Part shown: in pieces, positions 8,363-16,528 of the stretch
Layout: the number at the start of each line of letters is the position of its first letter
Position numbering within the stretch: the stretch's first letter is position 1
Assembly (NCBI RefSeq): GCF_902706185.1
Contig: NZ_CACSJM010000066.1
Span: 1 to 32,248 of the forward strand
Source: Roseomonas sp. 18066
GTDB lineage: Bacteria; Pseudomonadota; Alphaproteobacteria; Acetobacterales; Acetobacteraceae
Reading direction: 5' to 3'
DNA: 32,248 nt
The notes under the pieces: model-generated
Database searches by the model: none
What the model was told of the DNA's origin: nothing
Seen by the model: the letters and a program-made list of their open reading frames with translations, nothing else
Made by a program: the position numbers and the translations under genes

Positions 8363-8677
8363 GTGCCGCAATTCGACCTCTTCCGGAATCCCGGCCGCAA
8401 TCCGGCCATCCCCTTCGTGGTCTCGCTGCAATCGACCCGGCTGGAGCGGGCCGCCGGCCGGCTGGTCATCCCGCTGGTCGAGCCGGCGGCCCTCGGCGCC
8501 GGGGAGCATTGGCTGACCCCCGGCCTGACCGTCGCCGGCCGCCGGCTGCTGGCCAATCCCTTCGACCTGGCGACCGTCCCGCTGGCGCGGCTGGGCAGCC
8601 CGGTCGGCCGCATCGAGGACGAGGCCGATCGGGCCGCCCTGCTGCGCGCCGTCGACGAGCTGCTGAGCCAGGCCTGA
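8363..8677 (+). CDS. ccdB: CcdB-family toxin
   Basis: A 104-aa protein starting at GTG, 3 bases after the ccdA stop, so the two are translationally coupled. CcdB toxins poison DNA gyrase by trapping the GyrA-DNA complex. The pattern PQFDLFRNPGR...IPFVVSLQS...RLVIPLV...LTPGLTVAGRRLL is typical of the family, and length agrees with the usual 100-105 aa. The C-terminus (DEADRAALLRAVDELLSQA) corresponds to the family's final helix, although the exact gyrase-contact residues of F-plasmid CcdB were not checked. The duplicate at 293 is destroyed, so this is the only working toxin gene of the pair in the window. Confidence 0.88.
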   Translation: MPQFDLFRNPGRNPAIPFVVSLQSTRLERAAGRLVIPLVEPAALGAGEHWLTPGLTVAGRRLLANPFDLATVPLARLGSPVGRIEDEADRAALLRAVDELLSQA

Positions 8678-8750
8678 AGACAGCCAAGGTCGCATCCGGC
8701 GCCGATCGCGCCTAAGCTGCGTGCCTGCCCCAGCAAGGAGGCCGCCCTCC

Positions 8751-9287
8751 GTGCATCTGGCCTATGTCGATTGCAGCAATCTTTTCATCGAGGCGCAGAA
8801 GGTCAGCGCCGTCAGCCATGGGCTGGCGCGCAACCTCTCCGATGCGCGCGACCGGCATGTGACCGATTTCGGCTATCGCCTCGACCTGCACCGGCTGATG
8901 GCGCTGCTGCAATGGCTGGAGCAGCCGGTGCGCGCCGTGCTGTTCGGCAGCATCACCCTGGGCAATGCCGCGCTTTGGCGCCATGCCGAGGGCGCCGGCT
9001 TCGAGGTGATGGTGGTGGAGCGCGCCTATGACGGCCGCGAGAAGCAGGTCGACACCAGCCTGGTCACCCGGCTGTGCCGCGACGCCTATGCCCAGGCGCG
9101 GCCGGACCATGACCGCATCACCCTGGTTGCCGGCGATGGCGACTACCTGCCGGCGGTGCAGCAGCTGGTGGCCGATGGCTTCGACGTGACCCTGGCCTAT
9201 TGGGCCCATGCCAGCCGCGACCTGCGCGAGGCGGCCAGCCGTTTCCAGCCGCTCGACCCCTTCGTCGGCGACCTGGCGCTCAGCTAG
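8751..9287 (+). CDS. NYN-domain (PIN-like) putative ribonuclease
   Basis: 178 aa from the GTG at 8751, chosen because AAGGAGG ends 9 bases upstream and the fold begins at once (HLAYVDCSNLF). NYN domains are metal-dependent RNases of the PIN-like group. The conserved acids are visible: Asp in YVDCSNLF (about residue 6), Asp in KQVDTSLV (about 103) and the GDGD pair in LVAGDGDYLPAV (about 126-128). A closing ASRDLREAASRF-QPLD helix and strand follow. It lies 73 bases after ccdB in the same direction and was duplicated together with ccdAB, so it may be part of the same module. It could also be an independent LabA/DUF88-type protein. Confidence 0.85.
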   Translation: MHLAYVDCSNLFIEAQKVSAVSHGLARNLSDARDRHVTDFGYRLDLHRLMALLQWLEQPVRAVLFGSITLGNAALWRHAEGAGFEVMVVERAYDGREKQVDTSLVTRLCRDAYAQARPDHDRITLVAGDGDYLPAVQQLVADGFDVTLAYWAHASRDLREAASRFQPLDPFVGDLALS

Positions 9288-9294
9288 GGCGCGT

Positions 9295-9723
9295 TCAGGG
9301 ATCCTGGCCGGGGGCCGGCTTGTGGCCATAGACGCGCTGGTCGGCATCCGGCATGGGCAGCTCGGGGTCGCCGCCGCCGGCCTGCTCCAGATGCGACTTC
9401 AGGCTTTGCAGCGCGGCCTCCATGCCATGCGCCAGAGCCTGTTCCGGCGTCTCGCGCTCGGTCGGGTCGTTGGGGCGGACGCTGCGGGCGGTGATCAGCA
9501 GGCGCAGCACGGTCAGCTTGCCATGGTCTTCCACCTGCCACTCGCCGGCCGGGTCGAAAGACCAGCGCAGCCGGCCGGCGGCGGCATCGCCGTCCAGCCC
9601 GGCGCGCGGCAGCGAGGTCTCGTCGCGGCGCAGCTGCGGCAGCCACACCTGCATGTTCTCGGCCTTCGCCAAATAGGCGAAGACTGCGGCGGCCGGGCGG
9701 GCGATGGTGATGTGCTGCTCCAT
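9295..9723 (-). CDS. SRPBCC-family (START/Bet v1-like) protein
   Basis: A 142-aa protein that starts MEQHITIARPAAAVFAYLAKAE. This is the classic opening of the SRPBCC/polyketide-cyclase-like fold: a first strand, then a helix pair with P..VF.YL...N...W. The middle (GRLRWSFDPAGEW and VLRLLITA) supplies further strands, and a long C-terminal helix (QALAHGMEAALQSLKSHLEQ) closes the ligand pocket. Such proteins bind small hydrophobic ligands; no substrate can be named. The last ~25 residues (GGGDPELPMPDADQRVYGHK) are a polar tail outside the fold. It is divergent from the LysR-type gene at 9783 with only 59 bases between the starts, suggesting that regulator controls it. Confidence 0.75.
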   Translation of the reverse strand: MEQHITIARPAAAVFAYLAKAENMQVWLPQLRRDETSLPRAGLDGDAAAGRLRWSFDPAGEWQVEDHGKLTVLRLLITARSVRPNDPTERETPEQALAHGMEAALQSLKSHLEQAGGGDPELPMPDADQRVYGHKPAPGQDP

Positions 9724-9782
9724 GCCAAAGCCAACGTTTTTTCGGCCTTTTGGTTGCCGGGGCCGCCGCCCATCATGCGGCG
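9724..9782. promoter_or_regulatory. Divergent promoter region, SRPBCC gene / LysR gene
   Basis: This 59-bp gap separates two divergent starts. An imperfect dyad, CCAAAGCC (9725-9732) against GGCCTTTTGG (9744-9753), brackets the T-run GTTTTTT and could be the LysR-type binding site. LysR regulators commonly bind such sites between their own gene and a divergent target. Promoter hexamers could not be assigned with confidence. Confidence 0.35.
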
Positions 9783-10679
9783 ATGAATGACCGGGCGTTG
9801 CGTTACTTTCTGGCCGTCGTGCGGGCCGGCTCGATCCGGGCGGCGGCGGCGGCGCTGCATGTGGCGCCCTCGGCGGTCAGCCGCCAGGTCGCCGAGCTCG
9901 AGGCCGAGGCCGGCCAGCCGCTGCTGGAGCGCCTGCCGCGCGGCGTGCAGCCGACCGAGGCCGGCCAGGCCGTGGCCCTGCACGCCCAGCGCCGCGAGGA
10001 GGAGGGCGCTGCGCTGCGCGACCACCTGCGCCGGCTGCGCGGCGGGCTGGAGGGCACCATCCGCCTCTGCTGCGGCGACGGTTTTCTGGCCGATCTTCTG
10101 GAACGCGGGCTGGCCGGGTTTTCGGCGCAGCATCCGGGCCTGCGCTTCGTCGTGGTCCCCGGCGGCACTGACCGCATCCAGGCCGCCGTCGCCGAGGGCG
10201 AGGCGGAGCTCGGCCTCGCCTACAACCCGCCGGCGCATCCGCTGCTGCAGAGCCTGGCCCGCGCCCGGCAGCCGCTGGTGGCGCTCGTGCCGCCGGACCA
10301 CCCGCATGGCGACGGCCCGCTGCGCCTGGCCGACCTGGCGGCCGAGCCGGCGGCGCTGCTCTCCACCGGCCATGGCATCCGCCACCTGCTGGCGCGTGCC
10401 GAGGCCGATGGCGGCTTTCGCCTGACGCCGCGGCTGGAGACCGGCTCGGTCGAGCTGCTGCGCCGCTTTGTCCTGGCCGGGATGGGGGTGACCTTCCTGC
10501 CGGAATTCGCCGCCAGCGGCGAGCTGGCGGCCGGCCGGCTGCGCGCCATCCCGCTGGCCGATCCGGTGCTGGCCGAGGCCAGCGCGCATCTGCTGCACCG
10601 CGCCGGCCGGCGCCTGCCCGAAGGTTCTTTGCTATTGTCGCGCTGGCTGGCCGAGAACTTGGCCGCGCTGCGCCATTGA
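9783..10679 (+). CDS. LysR-type transcriptional regulator
   Basis: 298 aa from the ATG at 9783. The N-terminal winged helix-turn-helix is clear (LRYFLAVVRAGSIRAAAAAL, then APSAVSRQVAELEAEAGQPL and RGVQPTEAG, residues about 5-58). It is followed by a linker helix and the periplasmic-binding-protein-like effector domain (GTIRLCCGDG from about 86; FVLAGMGVTFLPEF near 230). An in-frame upstream start at 9750 would add a non-conserved VAGAAAHHAA stretch and overlap the divergent promoter, so it was rejected. The likely target is the divergent SRPBCC gene. The effector is unknown. Confidence 0.9.
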   Translation: MNDRALRYFLAVVRAGSIRAAAAALHVAPSAVSRQVAELEAEAGQPLLERLPRGVQPTEAGQAVALHAQRREEEGAALRDHLRRLRGGLEGTIRLCCGDGFLADLLERGLAGFSAQHPGLRFVVVPGGTDRIQAAVAEGEAELGLAYNPPAHPLLQSLARARQPLVALVPPDHPHGDGPLRLADLAAEPAALLSTGHGIRHLLARAEADGGFRLTPRLETGSVELLRRFVLAGMGVTFLPEFAASGELAAGRLRAIPLADPVLAEASAHLLHRAGRRLPEGSLLLSRWLAENLAALRH

Positions 10680-10680
10680 A

Positions 10681-10703
10681 AAGGGGGCCGACCGGCCCCC
10701 CTT
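10681..10703. terminator. GC-rich hairpin between convergent genes
   Basis: GGGGGCCG (10683-10690) pairs with CGGCCCCC (10693-10700), and flanking AAG/CTT extends the stem with one bulge. It lies directly after the LysR stop codon and 10 bases before the end of the minus-strand glycosyltransferase gene, so it can serve both. A short A-run precedes it (GAAAAG), which becomes U on the leftward transcript. Confidence 0.6.
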
Positions 10704-10712
10704 CAGATCAGG

Positions 10713-12251
10713 TCAGGACGCTGCCCGCCGCGGCTGGGCGGCCAGCCGGTGATAGGCGGCGGCGATGGTGTCGGCGCGGTGGTCGAAGGTGTGGTTGTCG
10801 AGCACGATCTTGCGCGCCCGCGCCACCTTCTCGGCCCGGGCCTCGGGGTTCGACAGGTAGAAAGCGATCTTGCGCTTCAGCTCGTCGGCGTCGCGCGCCA
10901 CCTCGACGGCGTCGCCGAAGACCTCCGACAGGCCGCGCACCGCATCGGTGATGATGAAGGCGCCGGCGGCCGAGGCGTCGAACAGCCGGTTCGACAGGAA
11001 GCCGAAGTCGCGCATCGTGTCCCAATGGTCGTTCAGCAGCACGCCGCAGGAGCCGTACCACTGGTGCAGCTCGGCGTTGGAGATGAAGCGGCCGCGGATG
11101 AAGCGCTCCGGGATCACGCCTTCCCAAAGCGAGCCGAAGACGGCGACATCGATCCCTGCATCGACGCACCATTTTACCAGCGTCCGGTACTCTTTCCGCG
11201 AGTTCCCGACGAAGAGCGGCGTCTGCTCGAGCGGCAGCGGCTCCTCCGGCGGGTGGAAGACGCTGGCATCGGTCGCCTGGTGCAGCGGGCTGACCGGCGC
11301 CCGGGTCTGCGGCGCCAGGATCTTGGCGTAGATGTCGGAGGCCACGAAGATGTGGTCGTAATCATCCATCTCGCCATCGGCGACGCGGTCCGGATGGCTG
11401 ATCTGCCACATCAGGTTCACCGCCTGCGGATCGACCCGGTAGCGATGCCGGCCACGCAGCGCCAGCGCCACGTCGTCGCCGCGCCGCTCCCACTCGTCCT
11501 GGCAGTCGACCCGCACCACCCAGCCGCGCTTCTGCAGCGCAGCGCCCAGCTGGCGGGCGAAGTGGTAGTCGCCCCATTCATTGGCGACGCGGATATTCGG
11601 CGCCGAGATCTTGATCGCCATGCTGATCGGCCGGTCCTGCGGCCGCAGCCGCAGGATGGCGGGCGCTGCCGGCGGCAGGATGGCGGGGCTCGCCTCCAGG
11701 TGGCCGGCCGCGCCGATGATGCCGACATGCAGGATGCGGTGGCCGGCCGGGCGCTCGCCGCCATTCAGCAGCAGCACGAAGCGGCGGCGGGCCGGGTTGG
11801 CCGGGTCGGGCTGCGCCACGGCCAGGGCCACCGTCTCGTCGCCCATCACGGCGGCCAGCGTCACCGGCGCCTCGGGGGCGGCGGGGTCGAGCTCGACGAA
11901 GCCGGCGACCAGCTGGTCGGCGACATGGTCGATGCCGCCGCGGGCGGCCGTCGCGCGGAAGCGGAAGGGGCTGCCGGGCAGGTCCTCGCCGCTGGCGGCG
12001 GTGACGCGCAGGCTGTGCTCGGCGCCGTCCAGCAGCGCCGCGGGCAGCGCCAGGCGGAAGCCGCAGCGGTCGTTCAGCGGCGGGTTGCGGATGAACTGCC
12101 GCTGCCGGTCGGCGACCGCCGTGGCGAGCTTGGTGCCGTCGGCGTCCAGCAGCGAGACCGTGCTGTCGGGCGCGGCCCAGCCGCTGACCACATGGCCCAG
12201 CACCGGATCGAGCCCGGCCTGCGCCAGGAAATCGGCCTGATCGATGTTCAC
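10713..12251 (-). CDS. CgeB-like glycosyltransferase with N-terminal beta-rich domain
   Basis: 512 aa, GTG start at 12251. AAGGAG lies about 8 bases upstream and overlaps the TAA of the preceding glycosyltransferase gene, so the two are translationally coupled. Residues 1-200 are beta-rich and contain one GH-VVSGWAAPDS unit like those in the other large transferases here. Residues about 210-500 form a GT-B-type transferase: KISAPNIRVANEWGDYHFAR opens the N-lobe, and the C-lobe has SNRLFDASAAGAFIITD and GLSEVFGD, the sugar-nucleotide region of the Glyco_trans_1_2/CgeB group. A helical end (KIVLDNHTFDHRADTI) closes it. No signal peptide is seen, so it is presumably cytoplasmic. Donor and acceptor are unknown. 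Confidence 0.8.
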   Translation of the reverse strand: MNIDQADFLAQAGLDPVLGHVVSGWAAPDSTVSLLDADGTKLATAVADRQRQFIRNPPLNDRCGFRLALPAALLDGAEHSLRVTAASGEDLPGSPFRFRATAARGGIDHVADQLVAGFVELDPAAPEAPVTLAAVMGDETVALAVAQPDPANPARRRFVLLLNGGERPAGHRILHVGIIGAAGHLEASPAILPPAAPAILRLRPQDRPISMAIKISAPNIRVANEWGDYHFARQLGAALQKRGWVVRVDCQDEWERRGDDVALALRGRHRYRVDPQAVNLMWQISHPDRVADGEMDDYDHIFVASDIYAKILAPQTRAPVSPLHQATDASVFHPPEEPLPLEQTPLFVGNSRKEYRTLVKWCVDAGIDVAVFGSLWEGVIPERFIRGRFISNAELHQWYGSCGVLLNDHWDTMRDFGFLSNRLFDASAAGAFIITDAVRGLSEVFGDAVEVARDADELKRKIAFYLSNPEARAEKVARARKIVLDNHTFDHRADTIAAAYHRLAAQPRRAAS

Positions 12252-12263
12252 GATGCGCGCTCC

Positions 12264-15200
12264 TTAGCGACCGAGGGTCACGGCGAAGGCGAGCTTCAGC
12301 CGGTCTTCCATCGCCTTGCGGCGGTGCAGATGCTCGAATTGCCGGCGGCCGCGGCGGGTGACGCGGGCGGCGCCGTTCGGGTCGGCGATCACCTGCGACA
12401 CCCGGGCCAGGAAGCGCGGCGCGTCGTCATGCTGGGCAGCGAAGACGCTGCGGCTGTCGAGCCAGCCCTGGTAGGTCGGGTCGGGCACTGCCACCACCGG
12501 CACCTCCGCCGCCAGGGCGGTGATGCCGAGGCTGAGGCAGAGCATGCGGTTGCGCGCGCTGGGCGCCGCCAGCGCCAAAGCCCGGCAGCCGCGCAGCGCC
12601 GCCAGCAGCGCGGCCTCGCCGATTTCCAGCGGCTGGCTGTGGCCACCGCTGGCCAGGCTGGCGCTGTAGCGGCCATCGGATGCCAGGCTGACCAGCAGCC
12701 CGGTGTCGCCGCCGCGGCTGCGGGCGGCCAGCGCCATGGCCCAGTCGTATCGCGCCTCCTCGGCCGCCAGCACGGCGATGCGGGCGCCGGCGGGGGCCGT
12801 GTCCAGCGCCGCGATGCCGGTCTCGGCCGGCAGGCTGTCGACATCGGCGATCTGCAGCGCGCCGATGGCGATGCCGGTGCTGGTGCCGGCCGGGCGCAGC
12901 AGGGCGACCTCGCCCTCCTGCACCAGCCGCAGCAGCGGGATGTCGCCGAGGCCGGCGACGAAGCTGTCGCTGGCGCCCTCGGGCAGCACCACGGCCTCGC
13001 CGGAGAGCAGGGGGCGGGGATCGTCGCCGGGCGCCAGCCACAGCAGATGCGTGGCCTGGGCCAGGCCGCTGCGGGCGACGAAACTGCGCAGCGCCGGCAG
13101 GTCGGGCAACAGCAGGCGGATGCTGGCGCTGTCCTCCAGCAGCCCGGCCAGGCTGACGATGGCCTGGGCGCCTTCCAGCGTGTCGCCGCCGAGCAGGGTC
13201 AGGCTCAGCCCGGCGCGGCCCTCGGGCAGCAGCGACAGCGGCGAGGCCAGCCGGTCCAGCGCATCCTGGCCGACGATGGCGTTGAAGTCGGTATGCGCCT
13301 GCAGGTCGGTGACCTGGCCCCAGGCGACATTGCGGCGGTAGAAGGCGGTGGTGACCGGCATGCCGAGCGGCGTGACCAGCCGGCCATACTTCAGCATCAG
13401 GTCCCAGTCCTGCACCCGGCCCAGGCTTTCGTTGAAGCCGCCAAGCAGGTCGAAGACCGCGCGCTCCATGCAGATGGTGTTGAGGTCGATGTAGTTGCGG
13501 CGCAGCAGCGCCTGGTAGTCGAAGCCGGTGAATTTCAGCTCGGCGGCGCCGAGGCGGGCGCCCTTCATCTCGGTATCGATATAGCCGCTATAGACCACCG
13601 CCTGGCCCGAATGCTGCAGCCCGGCGACCGAGGCCTGGATGAACAGCGGGTGCCAGAGATTGTCGGAATCGAGGAAGGTGATGTAGCGGCCACGCGAGAA
13701 CTTCATGCCGAAGTTGCGGGCGATGGCGCCGTTCGACTTCTCCAGCGTCAGGAAGCGGATGCGCGGGTCGTCGAAGCCCTTGACCACGAAGGCGGTCTTG
13801 TCGGTGCTGCCGTCGTCGCAGATCAGCAGCTCCCAGTTCTTCCACGACTGGTCGAGCACCGACTGGATCGCCTCGGCGATCAGGAAGCCGCGGTTGAAGG
13901 TCGGCATGATGATGCTGACCAGCGGCTCCTCGGCGACCGGGCGGTCGAGCAGCCACTGCGTCAGCTCGGTCTCGTGCTTGGTCAGGGCGGCGGACAGCTT
14001 GCGGGCGCGCTCGGCATCGGCCAGGCCGATATCCTCCAGCAGGCGCTGGATGTAGCTGTCGTAGAGCAGGCCCTTGCGGCCGCGCGCCTGGGCCAGCGCC
14101 GCATAGGTGCGGGCCTGGCTCGGCGGCGGGGCCGGGGGGACGGGTTCCGGCGCCCGGGCCAGGCTGTCCAGCCAGGCTTCGACCGCGGCCAGGGCGTTCT
14201 CCGCCTCGATCCCCTGCGCGCTGGCCCAGCCGCGCGGGTCGAAGCCCGGATTGGGCCAGCGCCAGGCGCCGGAGCCCTCGGTCAGCCAATGGTCGAAGGC
14301 CGGGCGGCCCTTGCCCTCCACCGCATATTCGCGGCGGTACCAGGCCTCGTTGAACCAGGCATTCGGGCTCCAGCCCAGCGCCGCGCCCTGGCTGACCCAA
14401 TGGTCGAAGGCCGAGACGGCGAGGCCGGCCGCGAGCTCGGCCGCGGCCTGCGGATAGGCCAGCAGGTACCAGGCCTCGTCGAACAGCCGCTTGCCGCCGG
14501 CGGCGACGAAGGCGTCCAGCGTCGAGGCCGCCGCCGGCTCGGCCGCGGCCGGGCGGGCCGCCTGGCTCTGCAGCCGCCAGCGCCGGGCGCCGGCATGGTC
14601 GGCGGTGACGGCGAAGCCGGCCAGCACCTCGCCGCCAGCGGTGCGCAGCTCGACCTGCGCCGCCTGGGGCAGGACGAACAGAAAGCCGTGCCGCTGGCCG
14701 TCGAGCTCGGCGCGCGGCCGGTCGGCGCGGAGCTGGCCGAAGCTGCGACCGTCCAGCCAGAGCTCCAGCGTCACCGGGCGGCCCGGGGCGTCGCGGTCCA
14801 GCGCCCAGCCGGTGATGCGGTCCGAGCGGCCGGGATCGACCTGCAGGAAGTAGCGGCCCTGCACCTGGCGCACCGGCAGCTCGCCGCCGGCCAGCTGGTA
14901 GCCACCCTTGATGCGGGCCGAGACGAAATGCAGATGCCCATCCTGCAGCGCCGGCGGCAGCGGCAGCTGGAAGGCGCAGCGGCCATCATTATAGGCCGGG
15001 CCTGTCAGCACCGGATGCAGCGCCTCGGCCAGCAGCTCGGCGATCACGGCGCCATCGGCCAGGATCTCGACGGCGACTGGCCCGGGCTGGTTGCGGTCCA
15101 CCGCCCAGCCGACCAGCTGGCCATCGGCGCCGAGCTGCAGCATGCCCTCCTGCGCAGTGTCGAGGCGCACCGCCAGCGGCCCGCCAAGCAGCGTGCCGCT

Positions 15201-16121
15201 GGCGGCGAAGCGGACCGCGACGCTGTGCTCAGCGCCGTCGGACAGGTTGTGCGGCAGCGTCATGCTGAAGCTGCCCGGCGGGCTGTCCTCCAGCGCCAGG
15301 TCGCTGGTCATCGGCTCGGCCAGCAGGATGGCGTTCACCGCGCCATCCACCACCAGCTCCAGCGAGACCGAGGCCTGCGGGTCGCCCGCGTCCCAGGCCA
15401 GGCCCTGCACCGCCAGCCCGTCGCGCAGCAGCACGCCGCGCTCCTCGCCCGCCTCGGCCGGGCCGGCTTCGGGCAGGGCGGAGGTCAGGTCCTTCAGCAG
15501 CTTGAGCCGGGTCGACGCCTTGCCCAGGGTCAGCGGCCGGCGGCCCAGGCGCGACAGGCGCAGGTCGGCGACCTCGAGGCTGCTCTCGGCCGGCATGTCG
15601 AAGACCAGGTGGAAAAGCTCGCCCGGCTCGGCGGCGGCCAGCTGCAGCAGCAGGTCGCGCTGCTGCCAGGCGATGTCGCCGTCGAAGCGCAGCGGCTCGG
15701 CCATGGCGGGCTTCTTGCCGTTCTTGCTGCCGTCGCAGACCATCAGCCGGGCGCTGACCGGCAGGGCGCCGCCGGCACGCGGCCGGCCAAGCCAGCGCAG
15801 ATGCAGCAGGTCGCCAGGCGCGCAGCCATCCAGCGAGAAGGACAGGCAGAAGCGGACGTAGTTGCCGGGCTCGCTGACCGTGCAGCGCAAGGCGCCGACA
15901 GGCCAGGCCTGGCCCTCGGGCTGCCAGGTCTCGACGCGGAACTGCGCCGGATGGTCACCAGCGCGGGATTCCAGATGGACGTCGGGGATGATGTCGGCGC
16001 GGTTGCTGTAGTTCTTCTCGGAAACCGAGACAGGGTTCTCGAGAAATTCCGGTGAAATCCGATGAAAATCCAGGGCGGGCTTGGCGAGGCCATGGACCGC
16101 GCGGAGGGATACTTCGCTCAT
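12264..16121 (-). CDS. Large multidomain family 2 glycosyltransferase
   Basis: About 1285 aa from the ATG at 16121, preceded by GGTGGA about 10 bases upstream. The frame stays open to 16253, but that part is A/T-rich and looks like promoter. Residues 1-520 are beta-rich with GWAVDRNQPG and GWALDRDAPG units. Residues about 535-630 hold tandem WY repeats (FDEAWYLLAYPQ ... AFDHWVSQG ... WSPNAWFNEAWYRREY), often found next to alphaproteobacterial transferases. Residues about 730-930 are a GT-A family 2 domain (VSIIMPTFNRGFLIAEAIQS, ICDDGSTDKT, DXD-like FLDSDN at about 817, then RVQDWDLMLKYG). The final ~350 residues look like a degraded GT-B-type region without a clear E-x7-E motif. It is likely to act in surface-glycan assembly and is first in a two-gene operon with the 10713-12251 gene. 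Confidence 0.82.
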   Translation of the reverse strand: MSEVSLRAVHGLAKPALDFHRISPEFLENPVSVSEKNYSNRADIIPDVHLESRAGDHPAQFRVETWQPEGQAWPVGALRCTVSEPGNYVRFCLSFSLDGCAPGDLLHLRWLGRPRAGGALPVSARLMVCDGSKNGKKPAMAEPLRFDGDIAWQQRDLLLQLAAAEPGELFHLVFDMPAESSLEVADLRLSRLGRRPLTLGKASTRLKLLKDLTSALPEAGPAEAGEERGVLLRDGLAVQGLAWDAGDPQASVSLELVVDGAVNAILLAEPMTSDLALEDSPPGSFSMTLPHNLSDGAEHSVAVRFAASGTLLGGPLAVRLDTAQEGMLQLGADGQLVGWAVDRNQPGPVAVEILADGAVIAELLAEALHPVLTGPAYNDGRCAFQLPLPPALQDGHLHFVSARIKGGYQLAGGELPVRQVQGRYFLQVDPGRSDRITGWALDRDAPGRPVTLELWLDGRSFGQLRADRPRAELDGQRHGFLFVLPQAAQVELRTAGGEVLAGFAVTADHAGARRWRLQSQAARPAAAEPAAASTLDAFVAAGGKRLFDEAWYLLAYPQAAAELAAGLAVSAFDHWVSQGAALGWSPNAWFNEAWYRREYAVEGKGRPAFDHWLTEGSGAWRWPNPGFDPRGWASAQGIEAENALAAVEAWLDSLARAPEPVPPAPPPSQARTYAALAQARGRKGLLYDSYIQRLLEDIGLADAERARKLSAALTKHETELTQWLLDRPVAEEPLVSIIMPTFNRGFLIAEAIQSVLDQSWKNWELLICDDGSTDKTAFVVKGFDDPRIRFLTLEKSNGAIARNFGMKFSRGRYITFLDSDNLWHPLFIQASVAGLQHSGQAVVYSGYIDTEMKGARLGAAELKFTGFDYQALLRRNYIDLNTICMERAVFDLLGGFNESLGRVQDWDLMLKYGRLVTPLGMPVTTAFYRRNVAWGQVTDLQAHTDFNAIVGQDALDRLASPLSLLPEGRAGLSLTLLGGDTLEGAQAIVSLAGLLEDSASIRLLLPDLPALRSFVARSGLAQATHLLWLAPGDDPRPLLSGEAVVLPEGASDSFVAGLGDIPLLRLVQEGEVALLRPAGTSTGIAIGALQIADVDSLPAETGIAALDTAPAGARIAVLAAEEARYDWAMALAARSRGGDTGLLVSLASDGRYSASLASGGHSQPLEIGEAALLAALRGCRALALAAPSARNRMLCLSLGITALAAEVPVVAVPDPTYQGWLDSRSVFAAQHDDAPRFLARVSQVIADPNGAARVTRRGRRQFEHLHRRKAMEDRLKLAFAVTLGR

Positions 16122-16528
16122 CGTGCCAAATCCACCGTAGATGCTCTCCGGCAGGTTAGGGGAAAGTTCGCATATGGGCAAATTGGGCATGGAAAATAAC
16201 ATCATTTGAAGAAAAGAAAATTCTCGCGAAATTCTTGATTTTGCGCGGAACAAGTAGATTGACCATCTATCAATGTTTTCTAAAAATTATTTATAGTATT
16301 GTCACATCAATATTGACCCTTTTGAGGTCGACAATTATCGGTTGGACGCTGCGACGAGATCGAAAAAACAGCGGGGGCTAGCAATCACGCGCGAGCGAGG
16401 TCCGCTTGAAAATGCTTCCGCTACGGATTTCCTGGAGAACTCAAGTCTATCCCCTCCTTGCCGCCTCCTGGCGTCGGGCACTATCCTGGCTTCTCTGGCG
16501 CCCGGCCAACCGTATGCTGGAGAGAAGC
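16122..16528. promoter_or_regulatory. A/T-rich divergent promoter region
   Basis: About 400 bases with no supported gene, between the leftward GT gene and the rightward unknown gene. Bases 16195-16340 are strikingly A/T-rich for this genome (TTCTAAAAATTATTTATAG near 16278). TTGACC occurs at 16259 and 16313. The first, with TAAAAA at 16281 (16-base spacer), is a possible rightward promoter. Both directions probably start here, but the exact sites are not determinable by eye. Confidence 0.4.

Larger units (their letters stand above)
8071..9287 (+). repeat. Intact copy of the ccdA-ccdB-NYN cassette
   Basis: This is the full-length counterpart of 1-676, in the same orientation with an offset of 8070. 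It carries three intact genes. The two copies enclose the RTX gene, so recombination between them could delete or amplify the 7 kb in between. Confidence 0.9.

Noticed and set aside
10749..16055. A 1768-aa plus-strand open frame
   Set aside because: It spans two genuine minus-strand glycosyltransferase genes and the gap between them. High GC leaves few stops, and composition is Gln/Arg/Ala-rich with no domain.
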